A stretch of DNA of 64,000 nt from the NCBI GenBank assembly GCA_010279815.1, contig QEOQ01000389.1:112651-176650 (forward strand). Reading direction: 5' to 3'. The DNA comes from Brachionus plicatilis (Eukaryota > Rotifera > Eurotatoria > Ploima > Brachionidae). Below the pieces are notes generated by a model. That model did no database searches. It was not told where the DNA came from and saw only the letters and a program-made list of their open reading frames with translations. Position 1 is the first letter of the stretch, and each line of letters opens with the position of its first letter. Both the position numbers and the translations under genes were made by a program. Positions 1 to 12,700 of the stretch are shown piece by piece.

Positions 1-3000
1 AATAAGATTTTCTGGGAAAATGTAAGGAAATGTCTGAATATCAGATACATATTGAGAATCTCCCAAAATTTGAACATGTTCACAGATAGCTAAATAAAAA
101 AATATATATTTTTTTTTTCATTTTTAATTTTTCTTCTTACTGCAGTTTGGATGACTTTCGTCATCTCCTTTTTCACAATCTTCAATTCCATCGCACAATT
201 TTGTCGAATTTATACATTTTCCTCCAATACACCTATATTCATCTTCTTGGCAACCACAATTTATCTCATCTGTTCCGTCTGAACAATCTCTTACTGAATC
301 ACATACTTTTTTTGGATCTATACATTCACATTTATTTTTACAAGTAAACCCATTTTCGCATATACATGTACAATTTTTTTCATCAGAGCCATCTCCACAA
401 TCATCATGTCCATCGCATAATTCTGCTATCGGATGACATTTCGGATTTTTCGATTCACAGTAAAATTCTCTTACTTCATCTTCACATATATTCGTATTGT
501 TGCAATTCATCTCATCTGATTCATCTTGAATTCCACAATCGATATAGCCATCACAAACCCATTTTTGAGGGATGCATTTTTTATTTTGACATAAAAATTC
601 CTCACAAATTGGATTAAAGCAATCTTTCTCATCACTTTGGTCTCTACAATTTACTATTCCATCACACACGTTAATTGAATTAATACACTGCCCATTGTCA
701 CATACAAAAGTAGAATTGTTTAATTCACATTTGCAATCAGCTTCATCAGACGAATCTGAACAATCTGCAGTTTTATCCTTAAAGAACCAATTTAATTTTT
801 TTTTAAATTTAGTTAATTCAAGTTTTTTTTACACAAAGCCATTCTAGTGGAATGCATGTTTTGTCTACTTTACAACGAAATTCAGTTTCGTTATTACATT
901 CAGTTTTACAATCCAAAATTTTTTCATCACATTTAAAAGTTCCATTTATACATACACATATTTCACAATCTTTTGCGATTTGGCTTCCTGGTGGGTATCT
1001 GTTAGCATTTGCATAACAATCACAATTAGTTGGAAGAACACATTTTCCATTATAATCAATTACATATCCTTCTGGACAAAAACACCCTTCGACACAACCA
1101 GCATCCGGACACTGTGGATTATTTCCAGTAGACAAGTCCATACAAGTCTGCTGACACAATGGTCCGCAAGGGAGATATTCTTTTCCGTATTCGCATTGAA
1201 TTGGACATCTGTGCTGTGTTCTCCATTTAACAGCTACTCCAACTTTGAGACATAATTCGGAAAATGAAGCCAAAGAGCTACACAAACACTCACAATCACC
1301 TCCTTTGTCACAACTACATGCGTCAAACAAGCATTCAATGTGAGATTTTTGGATATCAGCTGGATCAAGTTTTTCCAAACACGGACTGAAAGGATTGTCT
1401 GCTCCAGGAGTGTTCACTAAAGAGCATTCTTTGATTGCCCATTCTTTTCTATGCAAATGTCCACTACATGGATCGGACTCATCTATGATTGGTGAAGGAC
1501 GAAGTGGACACGATTTTTCCACTTTCCAGGAGTCCACAAATTCTTCTAATGTTCCTAAAATTCCACTTGTTGTCCTAAAAGATAATGATTTAGTTTTAAT
1601 TTTTCTAAAGAATTCTGGTTTCTTACTGCATATCATTTGAACTATCCATATCAAAATTACCACAGATACCTTGCATTTTGTTCTTCCAATGAGAATGAAT
1701 AACAATGTATAAGCGTGTGGCTTCGTCCCATTTTATCATGAAATCAGTTGAGTTAATAATGTGATAAAGACCAGCAGTCATTATGCGAACACTTCCAAAA
1801 ACTCTAGCTCCCTCATCTAAATCGACAATTTCAATTCCATTTACTTCAATATTTCTTCCTCTCATCAAACTAATTGATATTTCGTTGTATTGAATAAAAA
1901 TGTTCTTAGTGCAAGTGACGCCTGTTGTTCCACAAGGAATATTTTCAGCAATTACTCTAAAGCTTTGATCGCTAGTTTGTGTTAAGATGTATTTACAGTT
2001 TCCTTGATAAGAAAATCTGAATCCGTCATAAGTGGAATAATGAGGATCTCCGGCGGCAATGCAAACGCCGTCACACTTTTCAGTACTACATGTCCAATGG
2101 CCACCTCTACACTCACACGTATTGCATCCCATTCGAATTGTTTCCATGTGATTGTAATTTTTTCCGCCATGATGGCATGAACACCTAATTTCCGGAACAC
2201 ACACATTCTTCAAAAACAGTGTTTTTAAAACAAGAAGAAAAAATTTAAATCTTGAATTTACATTAAAGTCTGGAATAGTTCCATTGGGACAAATGCAACC
2301 CTCTATCTCAATATTACAATCACGGTAATGATCTTTATTTGCACAGGTTTTTGGACAAGACGATGCTTTATTGGAAAAAACCTGATTTTGAGGGCATTTG
2401 ATTATGTCTCTACAGTCTGTGTTGTCACAACTCCAACTACCATTCGAGCATGTACTAAAATATTTTTTTAAATAAAATTTAAAACAAACATTAAAAATTT
2501 TTTACCATGTTGAACAGGCTCTTTTAATTTTTTCACCTGGCTGGTAATATTTGTTTCGAACAAAGTCATAGCAAGAACACGACTCTTTAACTACACACAT
2601 GTACTGGCCATTAATTTTGTCCAAAAATTGGCCATCCGGACACGAACATCCGGCGACACAAAACTCATTTTGACCCACAAATTTGTCTCGAATGAATAAT
2701 TCCTTGCAAGTTGAATTGGCAAGTTTGGTGCATTCTGAATATTGAGAGCCTCCATAGCACTTTCCGTATTTGCTGTTGTAGCATGCAGCTTTAAGTTCTC
2801 TGAGATCATCGTTTTCCAACCAATCTATTACAACTCCTTTGGAAGCGCACTCATGGGCGTATGCAGCAACTGCTCTACATCTGTACATGTCTCTATGATT
2901 TGAATTTTCATCCGAGCACATGTCAAATTTACAAGCTTCAATATATGTAGCTACATCTACCAGAGATTCACATGGCTTAAACAGAGCACTTTTCAAGACA

Positions 3001-6000
3001 TCACACATGCTATTTGCATCACTCACAGCCTAAAAATATAAATTTTTATCATCATTTTTATCATTCTTACTATTTTTCAAATTGTTAATTTTTATCATTG
3101 AGTTTTACAAAAAGTCCAAAATTTTTGAAATTAGGTAATTAAACGTAATTTTTAATAATATTATGTTATGTCGGTGGCAAGTCTAGTGAAACCTCATACA
3201 AAACTTCCAATAAAAGAATAAAAGACAACTTTTGTTCTAATAGTCAAAAATTTGCTCTGTAAATGAAACAAAGTTATGTAACTTTTTTTTTTATGTACTG
3301 GGAAATTCTGTAAAATTGCAATCTATTTAAAAGTATAGAGGAAAAACGCAACTAATTTGCAAAGATTTTCAGAGTTCGGCAGTAGGTGAAAAAAAAGTTG
3401 ATTCACTTTGTTTCATCTACAGAACAAGTTTTTGGCTCTTTGAAAAAAAGTTATTATTTTATTTTTTTATTTGAAGTTTTGCATGAAATTTCAAAATGCC
3501 TTCGTCGGTAAGGATATATGATTTTACGTAAAATTACGTAAGTCTTCATTAAATCAAGTAACTAGTAGTGAATTTTTTTCGAAATTTTGAAAAAAAAAAT
3601 ATCTCACTGTTTTTTACTTTTTTTACGTAAATTTACATATTTTGGTAGTATTGTTTGCTAAAATTTTGTTATGAATTTTAACCCATCGAATTTTTTTTAA
3701 TTAAATAGAATTTTGTTTCAAAATTATTTAAGTCAATATAAATTTGCTTAAATAGCTTAAGATCAATAAAAAGTTTCTGAAATTAACTAATTTAATTACT
3801 TTATGTTTTGGAACTTAATCAAGGACTTATCATGACATATTTAGCATTTTAATGATAATATTTCATCTAAATTTTTGTATCTTTATAAGTCATTTAAGAA
3901 AATTTCTGCTGACTTAAAAAAACTTAAATTTAACTTTCTATTTTGATTGAAAAAAAATCGATGAGATAAATTTCATCAAAAATTACGTAAAATAACGTAA
4001 TTTAACCAATTCAGGTCATTTTGTAGAGCAGTATTTAATTTTTCTAAAAAATGTAAAAAAAGTATACCGATGGATATGTATCACACGGAACCATCTGCTT
4101 GGGTGTTTGACAAGATCCATCAAGTTTATAGGAATCAACAAACGATATAATATCAGATTCTATGAATCCATTTGGTGGCATAAAGTCATCCGAGCTTTTG
4201 AAATTGTAAGTACCGCACAAGCCTCGTATATTCTCCAAATATAATGGATCAACAGTTATATATACTCGGATCCCATCGAAAAGCACCCAGAAGCCCTTTC
4301 CTTGAATAGAATAGAAAAACTCAGATGTCTTTTTAACAAAGACATCCGGGTTCACAAATGGCAGCGAAGAAACTAGTTGTGAGTTGACATAAATCAAATT
4401 TTGTCTAAAAGAAACGATGGTTTTCATTGCATGAATATTAAGTTCAATAGGATTTTCTTTATTTAAAGCATTAACACTTTTGTATGTTATTAACAAATTT
4501 GGATCTAGAGTTGTATTTATTTGTTCCAAAAGAGTGTACTCACAACTTCCTCTAAAATCGTAATTTTTTCCATCAAAAGTTTTAAAATGTCCAAGACCGT
4601 ACAAAGAACAGGTTCTGGGACATTTTCGTTTTGTGCAGCTCCATAAACCACTCTGACAAATGCATTCATTGCAATCGATAGTGACTTTTTCATTTGGTCT
4701 ATAGTAATTACCTCTATAGAAGCAAGTACACTCTTGGCTTTCAACACATGTGTTATTTTGGCCAGCATCTATGTAAAGCCCAGCGGGACACACGCAACCA
4801 GGTGAACAAGCCTGAATACACTGTACACCCGATAAATCAATGTTTCTATTTTGGCAAGTTTTGGGACATGACGTGCCGCATTCTGAATACACTTTTCTAC
4901 CCGGGCACTGCTTGGGGCACCTGGAGGCTGTACGCCATTCGACAGAGATAAAATGGTCTGAACATTGGGAACCAAATAAAGCAAATGCATTGCACACAGC
5001 AATTTCAACACTTTTTGGATCAGAGCTTCGTTTGGCTACACAAAAATCTTTTTCACACTCTTCAAAATATTTTGAACCATTTAAGACTTTGTCACATAAA
5101 TTAAATGCATCATTGGGATCAATAATTAATTTGCAGGCTTCTTTTGCTTCAATTTTTAGCTCTGGTGTATTGCATGGATAAGTTATTGGTGGAACTTCAG
5201 AACACTTCAATAAATTTTTAAAAAATTTTAAATTATTCATGGGGATTTAAAATTATTAAGCATTACACTAGAATCCAAGCGCCAACTATTGGCAAATATC
5301 GAGGCTTCTTTTGTGTACTCTCCAGTCGGAAGCAAAAAATCATTTTCTTTTTCGTCATTATAATCTCCGCAAAGACCAGATACTTTGTTCACATATTGGT
5401 CGTCAACTGTTAAAAATATTGTCAAAGAATCTGTTGTCCATTTTAATCGGACTCCGTCCGAAAACCTTAGATGAACAAATTCTTCTTTCCTTTCAATCGT
5501 TAAAGCTTGTTAAGAAAAAAAGTTTAACAATCAAAAATTAATAAAAAAAACAAAAAAAAATTCTACCATCTTTAACATAATTTTCTTCATCTCCAAGAAT
5601 TTCTTGGTCGATGCTTATTTTACCACCATCAGCATTAATTTTTATGCTGCCAAAAGACATCAGTAGTGTTTTTTTACAAGTGTTGTAATTTTGACAGCCT
5701 TCAGTCTTTACATTAACTTGCCATGATGATGCTCCAGAAAGTTTGTAATCACAGCTAAGAATAAACACTTTTTAAAGAACAGTTTTAATTTTTTTCGAAA
5801 AATTATACTTTCCGCTCAGTTGAAAGAAAGATCCATCAAATGTTCTGTAATGATCCTTTCCCCAAAGAAGACATGTAGAAAAAGGCAGATATGCTGGTCT
5901 GGTCAAATTTTTCATTGGAATGGGCACAGCTGAGTTAGCTTTTCAAAAATAAAATATATTCTGAACTTTTCTTTTCATTTAAATTAAATTACCAATTTTA

Positions 6001-6314
6001 CAATCAGCGCCACTGTATCCCTCACAGCATTGCTTGTGAATTCTAGTGTAAGGACAAAGTTTTCCTGAAAGCTTACGATTAGTTATCTCTCGTATCAAAT
6101 CAGTTGTATGACTAATTTTTTCTAAACGAAATTGCTCAAAGTCTATTTTCCATTCACTATCGTTTTTGCTGTATTCATAAAGAATGTCCAGCTCTTCCGG
6201 GCATTCCGCATTTTTCTTTTGTTTCATGTCACAAAAGTGAGAATCTTGACATAGTGTGTAATGAATAGCCATTAAACACACGAAAAGCTTTGTAATAATG
6301 GACACATTAGCCAT
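1..6314 (-). CDS. SCO-spondin-like secreted VWD/C8/TIL/LDLa protein (3' part off window)
   Basis: Large secreted extracellular-matrix protein. Exons on the minus strand: 6314-5993, 5938-5809, 5754-5567, 5505-5267, 5204-4068, 3029-2506, 2454-2262, 2207-1627, 1574-833, 777-141 and 89-1 (open to the window edge); phases agree throughout, giving 1594 codons so far. The start ATG is followed by a hydrophobic signal peptide, then an EMI-like end (CCEGYSGADC). Three VWD-C8-TIL units follow: VWD1 in exons 2-4 (starts CLLWGKDHYRTFDG, ends GLCGDYN), VWD2 in exon 5 (GLGHFKTFDG), VWD3 in exon 8 (AAGDPHYSTYDG, GICGNF). Six LDLa repeats with CDGxxDCxDxSDE calcium-binding signatures lie in exons 9-10. Exon 11 begins ICEHVQILGD and could open an F5/8C domain. 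The order EMI, (VWD-C8-TIL)x3, LDLa is that of vertebrate SCO-spondin; hemolectin, mucin and zonadhesin types lack this LDLa block. Function in the organism is inferred: secreted fibre or matrix protein. Confidence 0.88.
3176..3500. repeat. Palindromic MITE in intron 5 of the SCO-spondin-like gene
   Basis: Imperfect inverted repeat of about 325 bases inside the 1038-base intron 4067-3030. The left end (GGCAAGTCTAGTGAAACC, then ACAAAACTTCCAAT) pairs with the right end (TTGAAGTTTTGCATGAAATT, then AATGCC). Pairing extends inward over ATGAAACAAAGT. The hexamer GTCGGT flanks both sides with a few extra bases on the right, a possible target duplication. A second copy of the family is at 63287-63467. 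Confidence 0.65.
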
Positions 6315-6717
6315 TGCTTAAGATTGATCAGTTCAATTTTTCTTAAGCTAAAAAAATTTTTTAAAACTTTTAACTAAATTTTCAAATATTTATAGAATTT
6401 CTTATATAATTGAGCAACTTATATCATAAAATTCGTGTTTTTCGGCATGAGAATATGTATCATTTTTTTAATTTTGCATTGATTAAAATTCAAAATAACT
6501 GTTACTCAAAAATGCTAATGCTTTCTTGAGCTACTAAATCAATTCACCCACTTAACAGAACACAAACTTTTCTTTTGATGAAAGCCAAGTTGTTACTTTA
6601 AAAAATATGCTCCATAATTTAAAAAAAATCAGAAAATTTCGTTTTAAAATTTTATTATCTTTAAATAGTTTCATTTGAATAAAATAAATGCTATTGAAAA
6701 AGAGCTAATGTTTAATT
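6315..6717. other. Short intergenic stretch between two same-strand genes
   Basis: About 400 AT-rich bases separate the stop of the M1-like gene from the start of the SCO-spondin-like gene. It must hold the 3' UTR of the former and the promoter of the latter. No TATA box or conserved motif is distinguishable from the AT background. Confidence 0.5.
6651..6656 (-). promoter_or_regulatory. Candidate poly(A) signal AATAAA of the M1-like gene
   Basis: TTTATT on plus is AATAAA on minus, about 60 bases after the M1-like stop codon. In such AT-rich DNA the hexamer alone is weak evidence; position is the support. Confidence 0.4.
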
Positions 6718-9700
6718 TTACATATTACTAATTTGCTTTTTACTAAGCCAGTGGTCTAACTCTTTGACGTTTGCTTGTTTCCACTTTGTAAAATGGCTCA
6801 TTCTATTTTCGATATTTGTAAATAAATTATTTTCATCATTGTAAATTCTATCATTCGAATCTTCATAGTAAATTGAATAATTTTTGAGACCAATTTCTTC
6901 TATAAAATCATAAATCTTAAATAAAAAATTAAATATGAAATTTGAAATTTAAGGTGCCTAATGAAAAAAGTAAAATATATTTATTGATACAAAAAAATAA
7001 ATAAAAATTACTTGTTTAATTTCATATTTAAATTTGAACTCGGACGTAGAGACCTGCAAGATTTTAACAAAAAGTTCAGGATCATTTCCGATTCTTGATA
7101 ATTTAAATTTTTTTTACCAAAAAATAAAAAAATGAATCCAAATTTTACTTGTTATAAAAATTTTGATAATTTTGTGATATGTGATTCCAAGTTACATATT
7201 TGCCGACCGGGTTTTGACTAATATAACTAACAGCTACAGGCAAATCTTCTAACAAAATAGAATTTTCATAGACCAGTCGTCGAAGAAATCTTTGAATAAT
7301 TGTTTAATTTAATTCGAAACAAACATTAACTATTTAATTTACAGATTTAGGATCCAATTTTGACTTGAACAACTTAACGAATACAGAAACGAATCTTTAA
7401 GACTAAAATTGTCTTCTTGTCTTTGAATTAGATACATTTTCCATAGATAGAACCATTCATTAATCCCTGTATGGCGTATTGCTGTGCAATAAACACTTTT
7501 TCTGAGATACAAAGGAATGCTTGAAAAATTAACAATCAAAAATTTGTTATTTTTAAGTTAAAAAAATACTTATTGACGTTTATTTTAATCATATCTGTGA
7601 GTTGCTTGACACTATTTTGAACGCAATCTTCATAATCTAAAGAACACATTAGATCAACAACCTGAACTCGAATAAATCTTAAATTTTAAATTTTATATTT
7701 GAATTTTTAAAAAAATTTTTATCAAAAATACTTTTCATCTAAAGAGTCCATTATGTTTTCACCCCATTGAAGTCTCTCATACAAAGGTTTTACCAAATTA
7801 ATGATAAATTCCTTAATTTTTGGAAAAAAAATTAGCTTTTTTTAAAAATTTATAAAAAAATACCCTAAATTTAGAATACACTTGACTATCATCTTCTATG
7901 TAGCTAAAAATTTTTTTTATTTGATCTATTGCAAACTTCCATGGCAAAAAGCGATTTTCTCTTTTTAAATAATCTAGTATATCTAAGCCATATCGAATTG
8001 ACAAGAATTGATTATTTATCAGATAAAAAACATCATCAACTATTTGTATCCTCTCATTAATGTTAAAAGACTAAAAAAAAATTTTTATTTAAAAAAAAAT
8101 TAATTAAAAAAAAAAATTTAATTTTTACTTTAAAATCAAATAATAGTTGTTGAGTTAACATTATCCAATTTTGAGTATCATAATTGATTCTAAAAAAACT
8201 AAAAGTCTTCATATAATTTCCAACAATCCATTTATCGGCTCCAGGCATATATTTAATCAGAGCTTAAATGAAAAAATCAATTTTTGACTCTATGAATTAC
8301 CAGATTGAATACTTGATGAATCATTTATCCATACAAGATTTGCGAGTTGATTCAGGTTATTGTAAGAATCAACTTCATTTAAATCAAACGAAGAAACAGA
8401 TTTTAAGGTTCCTTTAAACCAATTAAATGGATAATAAAATCTAAAATTATAATTTATTTTACAAAAAGAATAATCATTATTTTATTTTTGAATTTGTATT
8501 GTGAATTTTTGGACATTTAATTTTTCTTTTAATCAAAAATCTATTAAATTATAAGAATTAAATATTAATATTATAAGAATTGAGTTTATGCTGACAATTC
8601 TTGCGATTTACAGCAATTTACGCATATTAAATTTAATTTACCAAAGTAAAAAAAAAATATATGTATTTTCTAAAAGAAACTTCTCTTTTTTAAAAATAGA
8701 TTGATTCGTGTAAAATATGGTTAAATATTAAATATTTATGTCTTAATAAGGTTTTTTGAAAACCTTTTTGACAAAGTCACTTCCGATAAGTTAAATCCGA
8801 CAATTTTAATTAGATGAAATAACACAATTAATTTTGAAAATAAAATTTTTGAAATTTAATTTTAGAATTGTTATCAGAAATACTCACAGGATAGACACGA
8901 CTATCGTAGTACCCAGATTTTTGATAGATAACAGATTTTTGTCAACTCCCATTCAATTAAGTATTTCAATAATCGTTCTCTAATCTAGTGCATGAATCTC
9001 TTAACCTAGACTCGGCTCCGGACCCCGTTTGCCTAACACTTTAATTAATTTAAATACAGCAAATAAATTATTTTATTTTATTTAGTTTAAATTTTAGGAT
9101 ACGATTTATCGGAAGTAACTTGGTCAGAAAGGTCTGACTGCCGGTTTTTGGCTTTCGATGAATTTATAAATAAAAAAACCACACTTAACTTCGAAAATTG
9201 GCTAAATTAATATTTTTTAATATTTTTTGGGTTGAATTTATAAAAAAAATTGAATTGCTTTTTTTATTATAAAAGTGACGTATTTCAATAATATTAAATT
9301 TAATACATATCTTAAAGAAACTAAATCTTAGTCATAAAATTTTATTTAATTTACAAAGCTAGTTTTTGAATTTGAAAAAGTTTTATAGTGGTTTTGCTTT
9401 TGCTTTATATTTCTTAGTTACTAAAATTCACATTACCTATTTGTTTTGTATTGCTTTTTTTAAATTACTTTAAAATGTTTGAGCTTTCAATTTGAACCAA
9501 AGCGTCTTTTTTGTTATAGTTTCTTTCTACTTTTATAACTAAGTCATTGTCTATTGTATTCCAACTTCTTAAAATACTTTTCAAAGAAAAATACCCAATA
9601 GGAATTAAATTGTACTGCCCAAAATACTAGAACATTTTAACATTAAATTTTTAAATAACTATTTAGTAAAAATTACTTTTTCGAATACTCTAAGAATATA

Positions 9701-12700
9701 TATTTCATTATTTCTAAGATTATTCAATTTTTCGTGATATTTAAAGCTGTCTCCAATCGAAATTTGTTTAACCATATTTGACCATTCATTTATTATTGAT
9801 TGAAACCTTTCGTTGCCTAAGATTGTATGCAAGGTTTTTGCTGAAATTAAGCTCTAAATAAAAAAAAAAGAAGTTTTTTTATAAAATAATTGCTAAATAA
9901 TAAAAAATTTTACCCTTAGTTCTGTTTTTATTTTTAGAAAAGTATTTCCATCAACAAGTCTAGGAAAATCATAATATTGATATATATGCTTTAAATTTTT
10001 ATTAGTCAAAAAATAAGTTTCATCAATGTGCTTTATTAGAGACCATTCCAAATTAACCTTTTAGAGAAAAATAATTAATTTTTTTATTTAGTTAATCTTT
10101 TGAATTTTACCAAGTCAAAAAAATCAGGATTTATTGATTTAAAAGCTAAATAACTTATCCAATTCATAACTCCTCTAAATAAAAAGCATTTTTCATTTAA
10201 TTCAAAATATTTATCCAAAATCATATTGGTTTCGTTAATAGAACAAGAGCCATTTGTACACAATTTCATTAAACTTAAAGTTTCCTTTGAAATTTCATTT
10301 TCTTCAAGTTTTTTTTTCATACAATGGAAATCCATTGATTCGTAGAACCAATGTTTGGCAAGCTGCTTAGATAGAATATTTACTAAACTAAGTTTGCGTT
10401 TCAACTTTGTCAAATAATCATTTGAATAGAGTTGGAAGTCTATAAACAACGCTGGAAGATACAAAATTCCAACATGGTTTATTTCTATCAGATCAATTTC
10501 CGTTAATGGAACAACTATCAAGTCTATTTTGTTGACTGCATAAGGTTGTTTGGTATAGTTGTGATAAAATTGAACCAGATGTTTTACATTATTGGACAAA
10601 AGATCAAAAGTTTCAGAGTAAAGATCACTTGATTTTGTCGAGCATATTCTGAAATTTAGATTAAACTTTTCCAAATCATAGCTTTCTTTGCACGCAAAAT
10701 CGCCCAAAATAAAGCCGAGTGTTTGTGCAGAAAAAAATGGACTCTGATCATATGATGTATATTCAATGCCATCTTTTAATTCTCTTGAAATTAAAAACTT
10801 ATATTTAATCAACCTTAAAATTTTTGTCATAAGTAATACCTTTTATTTCTACCAGTATTGAAAATCAATTGCGAGGAAGAGACCGGTTTTTCGAGATAAA
10901 CACTAAATGAAGCAGGGCCACTAAAATAAATTTGGATTTGTTGTCTTTTAGTATGGTAAAAATATGGAACTACAATTGGAAAAGCAGAGTCGAATTGTTC
11001 ATTGAAGTTTGAAATAAAAAAACTTGAAAATTAAATTAATTTAATATTATTTCTATTATAAATTTTACTATTACATTTTAGAATTTTCAACAAACTTCAG
11101 AGAATTTCCATAATTTTTGTAAGAGACAAAAATATTCAATGTATAAATAGATTGTAAACTACACTTGTCAGTCAGTTCAATCTCTAATATGTTAGTATTT
11201 GAATCGTGGTTCCATCTTTTGATTCCAATATGAGGTTTATTATTATGCTCTAGACTAAAATTAAGAAATTACTAAAATTTATTAAAAAATGTTTTAATCC
11301 AAAAGAATACCTTAAATCAATAGTGGAAAATTCTTTACTGTGGACAAAAATAAAATCGGTCGTGTAATTACAAATTAGTTTTACTGATACTTTTATTTTC
11401 ATGATTAAATTCAAATTTAAAGATTTAGTTTTTTGTTTGATTGAAGGAGCATTTTCGTTTGAATTAATTTTTGGCTGGAGAACAACCTCATAACTTAATG
11501 GAATGAGTTTCGATACACTATTTTTATTTTTTGTTATTTCGTCAAATTTTTTGCTCAGATTTGATTTAAGCTCGAGTGTAAAAAATTCTTTTTTTTTCTC
11601 AATTGTCTTATTTTTTTTTAAATTATCTATTATGGCGAAATTTGGCCTAATGTAGAATTCAGAGCAAAATTTTGTAAAATTAATATCTTTAAATGAAAAA
11701 TATTTTTATTTAATTTATTTTATTTTCTAAGCGATGCTTACTTGAATCTATGGAATTGTTTTTTTCCACGTAAAATGTGTGATTATTTTGATAATAATAA
11801 TAATTGTTATCTTGTGTAGTATTGCAGATATTTTTTGTAATTTCGTATGGTAAAGTTATAATCCCAGATAGTCCCATTAGCGCACCGCCAGTCATAAGAC
11901 CAATCAGCATACCAACAACTCCTAAAAATCCAGCAGTACTACAGCATGGCTTGAAACACATTCCGCAAAAAAATTGGAAACAGCAAGAAAAAAGACTGAA
12001 AATTTTGCAGCAACAAAATGGGTTGGAGTTAATATGAATCTTTTTTGTAACGTGTTTATTGAAGTTTTTGATAGTTTTTTCATCACGTAAATCATCATTT
12101 GTGCTACTTTTAATCAAATTAGATTGTGAATTTTTGGTTTTTATTGTGTCCATGGTTGCTTGGCTATTTGTGGAAGCTAAATGAGTTTTCAAATCGTTTA
12201 TATCAATCAAATATTTAACACTGTAGACACTAGAACTAGCATTGTAGATGTTATTTTTATCTTCTTCGATAATATTCATGGGCTTTACTTCGATATAAGT
12301 TGAATTTAAATTAGCCGAAGCTTTGACAGAATTCTGATTTACTGGCACTTTTTCAGCTATTGGTTTACTTCCATCGTTCTCATTGTAAATTTCATTCAAC
12401 TCTCGATATGAGTATATATCTGCTGTATTTGAGTCATATGAAGTTATTGGCTGATCAGGTCTAAAAGAAAATTTTGGTTGCTGTCGAACCACTTAAAAAG
12501 AGCTTAGATTTATAAACAAAATACTAAAGTTAATTAAAAATTATTTTCAGTAAAAAAATAATAGAAAATTGATATTAAGAGTTGATTGAGTAAGCACAAA
12601 GTCAAAGTTTTAAAGTTCAATTCTAATCATTATATTATTTTTAAATTCACCTTTATTTCATTAAATTTTTTTTTAATTTCCAAATAATTTCTGAATATTG

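Noticed and set aside
147..617. Plus-strand frames 147-347 and 366-617
   Set aside because: They are antisense shadows of the LDLa exon 777-141, rich in His and Leu from complementing Cys/Asp codons.
11742..12491. Treating the frame that begins at 12492 as a separate gene start
   Set aside because: It opens at a GTG right after an AG acceptor and joins in phase to the exon ending at 13508 (FKFDPT to VVRQQP).
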